A stretch of 21,387 bases of DNA. It comes from Acanthamoeba lenticulata. Taxonomy: Eukaryota; Discosea; Longamoebia; Acanthamoebidae. Under the pieces are notes generated by a model that was given only the letters and a program-made list of their open reading frames with translations, was not told the DNA's origin and made no database searches. The stretch spans positions 1 to 21,387 of the forward strand of contig NAVB01001021.1 of NCBI GenBank assembly GCA_002179805.1, in the 5' to 3' direction. This document shows, one piece after another, positions 1 to 8,870 of this stretch. The stretch's first letter is position 1. Each line of letters starts with the position of its first letter. Position numbers and translations under genes: made by a program.

Positions 1-433
1 AGGAAGGCACAGTTTCCACAGGGGCGCTCATGCTCACAGGCTTACGCGACCGTATCATGCCTTTTGTGGCGAGGTGTGGTGATAACGGTAAGTTGGGCTC
101 AAGGAAGAGAGGGAAGAGGGATGCATCTCTGATGCGGATAGTACCAGAGGGCTGAAACAGAGGCTGCTTTGCGGGAGCAGGCTGCTGCGCTTGTGGGGGG
201 AGGCTGGTGGGCTGTTGTGGAGCGAAGTGAGGCATCGCGCCATATGTATTGTCAGGAGGAGCAGGCTGAGGATAGCCCCCATAAAGAGGGGCTCCATAAG
301 GCGAGGGAAATTCGAGAATGGAGCCTCCAGATGGTGCAGCTGGCGGTGCATTGTAGCCATATTGGGGCTGTTGCTGGAACGAGGGCTGATTAATTTGTCC
401 GTATTGAGACGTTTGAGCCCCTTGATAAAACAT
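1..433 (-). CDS. N-terminal part of a Pro/Gln/Tyr-rich protein, unrecognised (runs off left edge)
   Basis: An ATG at 433 on the minus strand opens a frame that stays free of stops to the window edge (144 codons). The first ~95 residues are low complexity, rich in Gln, Pro, Tyr, Gly and Ala, with short QQPQYGYNAPP-like stretches typical of disordered or prion-like N-termini. The stretch after residue ~100 (beginning GTIRIRDASLFP) looks more like a folded sequence. Possible donors (a GTAC near 139 and a GTAAGC near 46, minus strand) mean the last third could be partly intronic. I do not recognise the family; proteins of trafficking or RNA granules often start this way, but that is only analogy. 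It is divergent from the kinase gene at 1399. The start is fairly secure; the exon structure beyond residue ~95 is not. Confidence 0.55.
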   Translation of the reverse strand, partial: MFYQGAQTSQYGQINQPSFQQQPQYGYNAPPAAPSGGSILEFPSPYGAPLYGGYPQPAPPDNTYGAMPHFAPQQPTSLPPQAQQPAPAKQPLFQPSGTIRIRDASLFPLFLEPNLPLSPHLATKGMIRSRKPVSMSAPVETVPS

Positions 434-1398
434 CGCGACCCCAAGACGCGTCCCCTTACCACCAAGATCGTGTTAGCACAATCTTCACGATTCTTTTTTT
501 GCCCCTGCAGGTTGTGGCATGTGATTTTTCGCGATTTTCAAGGGGAATTTTAGGCAGCCGTAGAATGTGAAGCAGCCCAAACGCTACACTGCAACGGTAA
601 TCCTCATGTGTAAAAATAGTGCACAAACTTCTGGACATCGGGGATGGTGAAAGACCAGCGATGCCTCCAGGACAGCAAACCTGGAGCACGTTTGGCGCTC
701 CGTCATTCTGTAGACTACTCTGCCTGCGACACCCTCACTCGCGACGTTGGTGGGGCTACACATCACGACTCGGAGCTAGGAACCCAATAAACAGGCGCCA
801 CGCCAGGTGTTAGCCAGTTGCTGCAACGAAAAGGCAACAGGTTGTCGACCAAAAACCCCGCAGCTCCGTGACATCCACGTCTCGTCTACTGTACTACCTA
901 TCCCGCAGACACGGCCAAGATAGTGCTTGGTCTCCCACCTGACTGGTTTCTGTGTGCACCATCACCGGCCGTTTTGCTGCTTACTTGGCCATCTGTTTCG
1001 TTGTTGCTTTCATTTGCGCGCTACTCGCTACACAAACGCACACCTCCACTCCCACCTTTCCCTCCTCCTCGACACGCCAGCAACTTCCTAGGTGCTTGCC
1101 TGCTCTTCTACACTTGCAGCGCCTACTCCACCTTAAAGCCTTGCGATACACTGCACACATAAACGAACCCCTCCCTCAACCATTCCTGGCCAAGGTCTCG
1201 CTTGCACACACACACACGCCCAACTCTCCTCACGTATACTTCCCCGTCTTCTCCTCTTCCTCCTTTTGCCTTCGCGAAATTGAATCACGAAATCTGATTT
1301 TGTAAGTTGATTGTTTCAAACAATGCTGGTCCTAAGGAATTGCTCACCCATGTCTTGCAGGTCTGACCTTGTCTTGTTGCGCCTCGTCCTAAAGCGAC
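434..1398. promoter_or_regulatory. Divergent intergenic region and 5' leader of the kinase gene
   Basis: This 965-nt stretch holds no convincing coding exon. Short open frames here are low-complexity Ser/Pro/Leu translations of pyrimidine-rich DNA without family motifs. About 920-1275 is strongly C/T-rich on the plus strand, includes a short CA repeat near 1205-1216, and leads into the kinase 5' leader. It should contain both divergent promoters. I saw no clear TATA element that I would assign. Confidence 0.5.
1302..1360 (+). other. Probable 5'-UTR intron of the CAMK-type kinase
   Basis: A GTAAGT donor at 1302 and a TTGCAG acceptor ending at 1360 define a 59-nt intron 38 nt upstream of the kinase ATG. 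This donor is the classical eukaryotic form, unlike most coding introns in the window. Confidence 0.65.
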
Positions 1399-3004
1399 AT
1401 GGAACCCGGAGGCAAAATCCCTGGCTACGTGGTTACGGGGAAGCTCGGTAGCGGGAGCGACAGCGAAGTCTACGAGTGCGTGAAGCAGCACGATCGCCTT
1501 GCAAGGAAGGTTGCCGTGAAGGCCATCAGGAAGGACCAGACCCCAGAGCGGCTTGAGCGGGCGAGGAAGGAGATCGAAGTGCTTGAGCTTCTTGACCACC
1601 CCAACGTTGTCAAGCTGCTGGAGTGGTTCGAGACAGAAGATGCCCTCTACATCGTCCTCGAGCGTGCTGGTGGAGGCGACCTTTTTGAAGTGCTCTACAG
1701 CCACGAGCTAAACCCTACACAGACCGTCCTGGAGGAGAAGTGCGCCCGACGCATCTTCACTCAGACCGCCCTCGCCGTGAGCTACATGCACCGTCAAGGA
1801 GTCTGCCACCGCGACTTGAAGCCAGAGGTTCGCTTCCTCTCCAAGATCTTGGCTTCTCCTTTCCGTGGAATGGTGAAGACTTACGCGCTTCTTCTCACAA
1901 AACAACAGAATATCTTTCTGGACAGCGAGTGGAACGTGAAGGTGGGAGACTTTGGTCTTTCGCACCGCTACCAGCCGGGCCGAAAGGTCAACGACCCCGT
2001 CGGATCACTCATCTACGCCTCGCCCGAAGTCCTTCGCCGCGAGTCCTACGTTGGACCAGAGCTCGACGCATGGAGCATGGGCATTCTCTGTACGTTTTTC
2101 TTCTTCGACTACTTTCTTCTTCGGTTGTTTCTCACGCGGGGTCTCATCTCATGCAGTGTACGAGATGCTTTGCGGGACTCCACCCTTCGTGGGCGAGACC
2201 GAACGCGACCTGTGTCGCGCGATCCTGGCAGGCGAGTACTCGGTCCCCGATTTTGTGTCACCCGGGGCTCGTTCGCTGATCAGCAAGCTCGTCAAGCTCA
2301 AGCACTACCGTATCTCGATGGAGGAGGTGCTGAACCATCCGTGGATCATGGAGGGCCTGCCTGCGAGCATCACCGTGCAGCGAAGGAGCCGCAAGAGGCG
2401 CGGCTCCATCATGTCGGCCTCGTCAGAGGAGGCGAGCGGCTCGCCCAAGTCGAGGCAGGCACCCAAGGAGGGACGCAAGAAGCGGAAGGAGGGCAGCGCC
2501 CGCAAGAGCCGCAAGGACCAGGAAGCCCCCATCACCCTCGACGCCCAACCGGGCGTCGAGAGCAGCATCTCAGCAGTAACCGCGGCTGCGGCCGTTGCGC
2601 CCGTCACGCCGGTGGTGGATGACGTCGAGTTGGCCCAGAGGGACCTGATGACGATCTCGGCGGGTGATCTCGCCGTCGTGCGCGCAGTCGTCACCGCGCA
2701 GACGAAGCCTAAGATCCTCGATGACGAGGAGGAGCTCGCCACGGGCGGCACCGAGTCGCCCGTGGTCTCGGGCACCCTGAGCCCCGCTGTGTTGGACTCT
2801 GACCTGCCGTCACCGATGGGCCCGCCCAAGCAGCAGCTCTGTGACGACGATGAGGAGGCCGGGGCGCTCTCGGGTCACCTTCAAAAGCTGGACCTCTCGC
2901 GGGAAAGCTTCCCCTCCTACTCCAAGACCGCCTCGCTACGAGAAGCCTTGTCGGTGCCCGTGCCCCCGCTCCGTTCGCTTTCGTCGCCCGTCGTCCAGTT
3001 CTAA
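1399..3004 (+). CDS. CAMK-type serine/threonine protein kinase with basic, disordered C-terminal tail
   Basis: Exons 1399-1827, 1909-2089 and 2157-3004 give 485 residues. The kinase domain spans about 12-267: glycine loop GSGSDSEV (17-24), catalytic Lys in VAVK (K41), HRDLKPEN (D139), DFG (D157), SPE in place of APE, and a final HPWI motif as in AMPK/MARK/CaMK-like kinases. All catalytic residues are present, so activity is expected. The tail (about 268-485) is disordered and Ser/Pro/Glu-rich. It contains basic clusters (RRSRKRRGS; KEGRKKRKEG) that resemble nuclear localisation signals or acidic-membrane binding sites. Intron 1 (1828-1908, 81 nt) falls inside the catalytic-loop motif between E143 and N144, and is in frame and stop-free. 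Intron 2 (2090-2156) splits WSMGIL/LYEML. The start was chosen because it precedes the kinase domain directly and follows a UTR intron. The exact subfamily is uncertain. Confidence 0.9.
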
Positions 3005-3080
3005 GCTAAGACATTCGAAGTCGTAGAGGAAAGAGAAGAAGAAGAAGAGAGTTGTATAAACAAAGCGTGAACATTATGTG

Positions 3081-3086
3081 AATAAA
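3081..3086 (+). terminator. Polyadenylation signal AATAAA of the kinase gene
   Basis: A canonical AATAAA lies 77 nt past the kinase stop codon, within the 126-nt gap to the convergent pdxS stop. The two 3' ends probably overlap. Confidence 0.5.
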
Positions 3087-3130
3087 ACCAGAGCCTTCAT
3101 GAAAGTAAGGAATTGAAAGCTTTGGGCTCT

Positions 3131-4457
3131 CTACTGGGCGGTGCCCGTGTAGCCGCTCTCTCGCTTGGCCCACTTCTCGCTCATCTGGTCGCAGTTGATG
3201 CCGACCATGGCCTCCCCGAGATCCTCCGAGACCTTGGCCAACACGAGCGGGTCCTTGTAGTGCGTCACTGCCTGCACGATCGCCCGCGCTCGCTTCTCCG
3301 GGTTTCCGCTCTTGAAGATGCCAGAGCCCACGAACACGCCGTCCATCCCTACAAGAAGAAGACACTCTTGTGAGCGCTCATCACGCTGTCGATCTCTACC
3401 AAGAATGTGAGGTCGGTACCGAGTTGCATCATCAGCGCCGCATCGGCGGGCGTCGCCACGCCACCAGCGGCGAAGTTGACGACGGGCAGGCGACCGAGCT
3501 TGGCCGTCTGCTGGACCAGCTCGATGGGCGCCCCGATGGTCTTGGCGTAGGTGTAAAGCTCGTCCTCGTCCATGGTCTTGAGCTTCCTGATCTCACCATT
3601 GACCGTTCGAGCATGTCGCACGGCTTCCACCACGTTGCCCGTACCAGCCTCGCCCTAGTAGCAGGTGATCGCCCACATGTTGAGTTCAACACGCAAACGC
3701 CTCGCCCTAGCCCAGAAGAGGTCCGAACCTTGGTACGGATCATGGCGGCCCCCTCGCTGATACGGCGCAGGGCCTCGCCCAAGTTGCGAGCGCCGCACAC
3801 GAAGGGGACGCCAAAGTTGTGCTTGTTGATGTGGTTCTCGTCGTCGGCGGGCGTGAGGACCTCGCTCTCGTCGATGTAGTCGGTGCCGATGGCCTCAAGG
3901 ATCTGCGCCTCGACAAAGTGCCCGATGCGCACCTTGGCCATGACAGGAATCGACACGGCCTCCATGATGCTCTTGATCATGACGGGATCGCTCATGCGCG
4001 CCACGCCGCCGTCCTTCCTGATGTCCGCCGGCACTCTGCATACCATCATCCATTAATAAATTATTTTCTCTAGACCAGAGCAGAAAAGAAAAGAAAAACA
4101 AACAAAAGTCCATTTGGATTCTTGCTTGTGATGAGATCTAGCGAAAGAACGATGAAGCGAAAGATCCGCACCTCTCCAGAGCCATAACGGCCACAGCGCC
4201 GGCCTCTTCGGCGATGCGTGCTTGTTCGGCGTTGACGACGTCCATGATGACGCCTCCCTTAAGCATCTGTGCAAGGCCGGCCTTCACTTGGAAGGACCCG
4301 CGCCCAGCGTTCGACTTGGTAGTCCCTACAGGAGTAGGTTCGTTATGAGAAGGCTGCCCACTCGATCTCAACACACTTAGAACGTAGCGTCTTCGTTTTG
4401 TTGCGAAAAGGTACCGTTTTCAGCTCCTCCATTGCTTGCAGGTGTGGTGGCCGACAT
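3131..4457 (-). CDS. PDX1: Pyridoxal 5'-phosphate synthase, synthase subunit (PdxS/SNZ/PDX1)
   Basis: Exons on the minus strand: 4457-4415, 4325-4172, 4035-3729, 3654-3420, 3348-3131; 318 residues, the family's usual length plus a short Ser/Thr/Asn-rich N-terminus. The enzyme condenses ribose 5-phosphate, glyceraldehyde 3-phosphate and ammonia to pyridoxal 5'-phosphate as a TIM-barrel dodecamer. Visible family signatures: [13 protein letters not shown] (D43), [13 protein letters not shown] (K100), [32 protein letters not shown] (K168), [19 protein letters not shown] and [13 protein letters not shown]43, K100 and K168 correspond with a constant offset of 19 to the catalytic D24, K81 and K149 I recall for Bacillus PdxS. 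Four introns; the 136-nt one (4036-4171) is AT-rich. The gene is divergent from its partner pdxT at 4969, so coordinated expression is likely. Confidence 0.96.
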
Positions 4458-4968
4458 ATTGGTTTGAGTCTGTTGTGCAAGTGTGCAAGTGAACAGTACG
4501 AGTGACTTGAGCAGCCAGCGGTGTTTATAATGACGAAACGAAAACGTGAAGGAAGGTCAACCCCGAGTTGCACCACATGACGAACAAAGAAGGCCCCTAA
4601 TGGTAAATGGTGGGTGGCGGTGACGCGTGGCTCCCCGGGCCCGCGCAGGTTCCTGGAAGAACCTGAGACGGCACTTCCCTGTCGGCGACTCAGCACACCA
4701 TCCCTTGTGCGTAAGCCCAGCGTAGCGCCAATCGGCATGAACAATGTTAGGAATGTCGGCAAGGGCCGCGGAAAGACATCTGACGCCTCGCACTCCCATT
4801 GGCCCATCTCGAATTTATGTTTTCTCTTGAGTATTTCCTTGCATTGCCCGGAAAGAGAAATGCCCTTTTGGTAATCGAACAAAGAGAGAAGGCCCGCACA
4901 GTCTGCCACTGTTGGATTGATTTTGTGATCTAACCCACACCCTCTGCAAGTCCGACAAAACATACACC
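4458..4968. promoter_or_regulatory. Shared divergent promoter region of pdxS and pdxT
   Basis: 511 nt separate the two start codons. No convincing coding sequence lies here. A TATAAA on the minus strand at 4529-4524, 67 nt upstream of the pdxS ATG, is a plausible TATA box for pdxS. A perfect 6-bp dyad (AGGTTC, 6-nt spacer, GAACCT) sits at 4647-4664 near the middle and could be a regulator site. No clear TATA was seen for pdxT. Confidence 0.55.
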
Positions 4969-5873
4969 ATGGTGCGGATTGGAGTGCTCGCGCTGCAGGG
5001 TACCCTCCTCACTTGCCCCGGGTGGAGGCAGTTTTGTGTCTCACATCACCGCCAGGCGCGTTTCGGGAACACGTTGAGCGGCTGCAGTCACTATCGGGGG
5101 TGGAGGCCATTGAAGTGCGCACGCCTGCACAGCTGGAGAGCGTCGAGGGGCTCCTGATTCCGGGCGGCGAGTCCACGGCGATGGCACTTATCGCTGAAGC
5201 CTCGGGCCTTCTCGAGCCCCTTCGTGCGTTCGTCCGCAATCCCCACAAGGTACGGCTGACACGACGCGCGTGCATGGGCGGGGCCACAGCGGTGGTGGTG
5301 TCAAACTGCTCAACATGACGATCTGCGTGCGTAGGCGGTTTGGGGCACCTGCGCGGGGTTGATCATGCTGTCAGAGCACGTCGAGGGCCAAAAGGCCGGC
5401 GGGCAGGCCGTGCTGGGCGGGCTTGACGTCTCGACGGCGCGCAACTACTTTGGCCGCCAGCTGAATTCCTTCGTGGCCGACACGCTCACCGTGCCGGCCT
5501 TGGCGGACGGCGACACCAAGCCCTTCCCGGCCGTCTTTATCCGAGCGCCGGCCGTCACGGCCGTCCACTCACCCAACGTCGAGGTCCTGGCCGCGGTGCC
5601 CGCCAAGCCCACCGACGCCGAGCGCAAAGGTGCGTCCTCCTCTATCTTCGACAATACGACCCCAAGGCAGACCCGCAACAAGGGAAGGAATGGCTGAAGG
5701 TGTTGGGTTCGGGGGCGTGCGCAGAGGTGATTGTGGCGGTGCGCCAGGGGAGGCTTCTGGGCACGGCCTTCCATCCCGAACTGACCGACGACCCACGGTG
5801 GCACCAACTCTTTGTTGACATGACCAAGCGAGTTGTGGCTCCAGCGGATTCCCCCGACGTGCGCAACGCGTGA
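4969..5873 (+). CDS. PDX2: Pyridoxal 5'-phosphate synthase, glutaminase subunit (PdxT/SNO/PDX2)
   Basis: Exons 4969-4999, 5056-5249, 5335-5629 and 5671-5873 give 240 residues. It is a class I glutamine amidotransferase that hydrolyses glutamine and channels ammonia to PdxS. Visible motifs: N-terminal [13 protein letters not shown], the oxyanion segment [11 protein letters not shown], the nucleophile in [11 protein letters not shown] (C81), and the catalytic pair in TAFHPELT (H208, E210), so the triad is complete. The middle segment [11 protein letters not shown] is typical of the family. The last intron is only 41 nt (5630-5670). It was placed because it is the only phase-compatible joint that restores the C-terminal frame with the HPE motif. 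An AATAAA at 5989-5994 may be the polyadenylation signal. The gene is divergent from pdxS. Confidence 0.94.
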
Positions 5874-5988
5874 TCTTTTTAATAATGAAAGAAACAAAAA
5901 GGAAGGAGGCCTCGAGCCCTTGCTTCGGTGGCGCGCCTCTTCACTGGGCCGTGTTACCTGACCACCATGCGTCAAACAAAGCGGCCTC

Positions 5989-5994
5989 AATAAA
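5989..5994 (+). terminator. Polyadenylation signal AATAAA, probably of pdxT
   Basis: AATAAA lies 116 nt beyond the pdxT stop and just before the convergent dehydrogenase stop at 6006, so the two 3' UTRs likely overlap. Confidence 0.4.
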
Positions 5995-6005
5995 TGTAAA
6001 GATTT

Positions 6006-7311
6006 TCATTTTCGTTGGTCATAAAGGCGCGTACCACCATCGACGGGGAGGGCGACGCCGGTCATGAAGGAGGACTCGTCGCTGGCCAGGAAGAGCACCG
6101 CATTGGCGATCTCGTTCGCCTCCCCTAAGCCCCCGCACGGGTGCATGGTCATCACCATCATCATCATCAGCTGCCTCTCCCTCCAGGCCACACCACGCAC
6201 GAGTGTATAAGAGGGGAGGGTGAGGCGATGCCGTGCCAACTCGGTGCATGGGGATCTCGTGGCTGATCTTGAGGCGCATCTCCACTTCCTTGTCGCTCAC
6301 CGTGGCCGGGTCCTCGTCAGGCTCCAGCACCTTGGCGCGGTCACGGTCGACCCAGCGCGTGACAAAGGTGTCGCCGGGGCACACGGCATTGATACGGATG
6401 CCTTCGTGGGCGTGGTCCAACGCCATCGCCCTGCCCCGCCCCCGCGTCAGTTTGAGATCGTGAAGCGGCCCGCGCTTTCGAGGGAAGAGGGGAGAGGCCT
6501 GCACGCACTTGGTCATGAGGACGACGGCGCCCTTGGACGTGCAGTAGGCCACGGCGTCGCGGCCGCCGACGAGGCCCCAGTCTGATGCGTTGTTGATGAT
6601 CGAGCCGCGGCCCTGCTGGCGCATCACCGGCAGCACCTCCTTGCACATGCGCCACACGCCCTGGACACGAACGAGTTGTTAATGGCCATCAGCGGCGTGG
6701 CTCTGGAACGAACAAAAGGGGCCGGCCCATGGTACCGTGACGTTGAGGCGCATCACTTGGTCCCACTCCTCCTCGCTCGTCTGCTCGGCCGTTCGGTCCA
6801 GCAGCACAACGCCTGCAGAGGACGAGGCCAACGTCATGTCAAGGCAGGACAAAGCAAAGAGGCGCAGAGTGCACACGTGCCGGCATTGTTAAAAAGGACG
6901 TCGATGCGCCCAAAGACCTCGAGGGTCTCCTGCACGCACCGCGCGCAGTCCTCCCGGCGGCTGTGATCCGCTGTTATGAACAGGACTTTGCCGGTTTCGC
7001 CACCGGCCAAGCGCGCCGCCAGCTCGGCGCCCAACCCTGTTCGCCGGCCCGTAAACGCCACACGCGCTCCCTCCCTGCACGGCCCACGAATCGTTTAATT
7101 ACTTGATTGACATCAGCCACGAAGCACAAAGAAGCAAAGAGGCTCACCGCAGAAACGCCTCGACAGTGGCTTGACCAATGCCAGAGGTGCCGCCCGTGAC
7201 AAGAGCCACCTATTAATTTCAAAAATCGAATGGAGATGAGTCGAACACGCTCCCCAGTGCCCGCCCGCACTGCCGCACCTTGCCATGGAGGCGGCCATGT
7301 CGCTGTTCCAT
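6006..7311 (-). CDS. Classical short-chain dehydrogenase/reductase (SDR), NAD(P)-dependent
   Basis: Preferred exons (minus strand): 7311-7279, 7209-7148, 7074-6881, 6812-6736, 6660-6509, 6430-6237, 6124-6006; 276 residues, the normal classical SDR size. Rossmann motif TGGTSGIG (16-23), NNAG (94-97), catalytic Ser in NNAS (S148), YxxxK as YCTSK (Y161, K165), [10 protein letters not shown], and the C-terminal [20 protein letters not shown]. All catalytic residues are intact. The substrate cannot be told; a basic residue after the first strand (TGRR) hints at NADPH. Two joints are best explained by GC donors (GCACGT at 6880, GCACGG at 6236). A GT alternative exists for the first (donor at 6874, adding two residues after NNAG); for the second, GT alternatives either insert about a dozen odd residues or drop conserved ones. 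Intron 6125-6236 carries an ATG/CAT triplet repeat. The overall look is bacterial-like, so past transfer is possible. Confidence 0.9.
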
Positions 7312-7454
7312 CTCTTGCGGTGTGCCCGGGAGCAAGATGAGCAACGTGACTTCGCGCCAAACTGCCGCGACGTTCCCTGGAATCCCCGGTTCATGTCGGT
7401 GAGGCCGGGCGCCTGTGACCTCACCCTCTTGAGACCACCAGAAGAAGAAAAGCA

Positions 7455-7471
7455 CACACACACACACACAC
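7455..7471. repeat. CA microsatellite between the divergent SDR and aquaporin genes
   Basis: A run of about eight CA units directly precedes the aquaporin start codon at 7479, within the 167-nt gap between two divergent start codons. It could affect leader or promoter spacing. Confidence 0.7.
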
Positions 7472-7478
7472 AAAGGGA

Positions 7479-8590
7479 ATGGAAGAGTTCACATTCTACG
7501 AGTCCTTGCCTGGCGGGGAGACCCATCAGCGATTCGCGCGCTGCCTGAAGGAGCTCAGGCGCGCGGTGGCCGAGCTCATCGGCACCTTCACCCTCGTGCT
7601 TGTCACATGCCTGAGCGCAGCCAGCCCACAGGCCACCGACTTTGGTGCGTTCCGTCCCACTTGCCTTTCGTCCTGTCATGCTCTCCAGGGCGAACATTGG
7701 AGCTCAAAGGGGGACTCGCCGCAGAGAGCCCACTGGCCGTGGGCTTGGTGATCGGGCTCGTGTTCGCTATCGGACAGGTCTCGGGAGCGCACTTCAACCC
7801 GGCCGTCTCGGTGGCCTTCTCCCTCCGCTTCGCCTTCGCGTGGTGGCGCCTTCTTATCTACCTCCCCGCTCAGTTCATCGGTACGCCGCGATGGCCAACC
7901 ATCAAACTTGGTGAGTCCCTTGCGCCAGTGGAGTCCTTACACGTTTACGGCTGCGCACAGGAGCCATGCTGGCCAGCCTCGTGACGCAAGGCCTGCTGGG
8001 CAGCGAGAGCGGCCTCGGCGCCTCGATCCCTGTCAAGATGACTTCGGGAGCGGCGTTCGGGCTGGAGATCCTCTTCTCCTCGATTCTGCTCTTCACCATT
8101 CTCAACGTGGCCGAACGGGCCAAGGTGGTCGGCGCCGCCGGCGCGATCCCGACGGGAGTGCTTCTCCTGGCGCTCGGCGCAGTGGGCGGGTGGGTACCGC
8201 CGTGCCTCCTCGAGGACGCTCACCCCCCAACTGACATTGCCCGTGTCTTGCGAACGCAGGCCGCTGGGCGGGACGTCGATGAACCCGTTCCGGTCGCTGG
8301 CGCCAGCGCTGCTGGTGGGCGGGGAGGCCCTGCGCGAGGTGTGGATCTACACCGTGGGCCCGCTGCTGGGCGCCGTCATCGCCGTGGTGCTGACCTTCAC
8401 GTTCGGTTCACGCGTGCATCCCGCGGCCGCCGTGAGCGCCACAGGTACGTGTTGTCCTTCTGGTTGCGGTCACTCGGTCGAGAGTGTGCCTTGACCCGTG
8501 GATAAAAATGGTGCACACCCCATTGGCGCAGGCATCGGGCGATCTGGCCCGGATGTCGGCTTTCAAGGTGAGTCTCAGCCTTATGCGTGA
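7479..8590 (+). CDS. Aquaporin-family (MIP) channel, copy 1
   Basis: Exons 7479-7644, 7689-7880, 7961-8189, 8260-8444 and 8532-8590 give 276 residues. The channel carries water or small neutral solutes across a membrane. The sequence shows the MIP layout of hydrophobic helices: RRAVAELIGTFTLVLVTC (helix 1), a first half-helix motif GAHFNPAVS (N92-P93-A94), WWRLLIYLPAQFIGA (helix 3), helices 4 and 5, and a second half-helix GTSMNPFRSLAP (N204-P205-F206-R207). The second motif is NPF instead of NPA; the adjacent selectivity-filter Arg is kept. The N-terminal ~32 residues and C-terminal ~25 are cytosolic tails. Intron phases (1,1,2,1) match copy 2 at 15676. A strong GTGAGT donor at 8568 inside the last exon leaves room for an alternative 3' end. 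Transport specificity cannot be read from sequence. Confidence 0.92.
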
Positions 8591-8870
8591 AGGTCGACAC
8601 AAACGCAGAGAGCAATCGGCTGTGTGGGTTAGTTCCTTTGTGCTCGTGGTTGCCCGAAGAAACGAGAGTTGCTTGGTCCGGTTTCTGCAAGACCAGGTTA
8701 ATGGCGATTGGTGTTGTTCACGAATAACTTCACAACTTGTGATTGGCGCAAGCCAAAGACTCCGAGCTGCTGCGAGATTTCCTTTCGTGGTTGTCCTGGT
8801 GCCGCTGTTTGCACAAACAGTTATGTTGTTCCGCTTCTAACACCAACAATCGCCGCACCTCCCAAACAAC

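Noticed and set aside
923..1305. Two short plus-strand frames in the kinase upstream region
   Set aside because: They are low-complexity translations of C/T-rich leader DNA with CA repeats, in competing frames, with no domain; the region ends in a UTR intron.
4557..4963. Open frames in the pdxS-pdxT spacer
   Set aside because: They overlap in several frames on both strands without motifs and sit in the expected promoter region.
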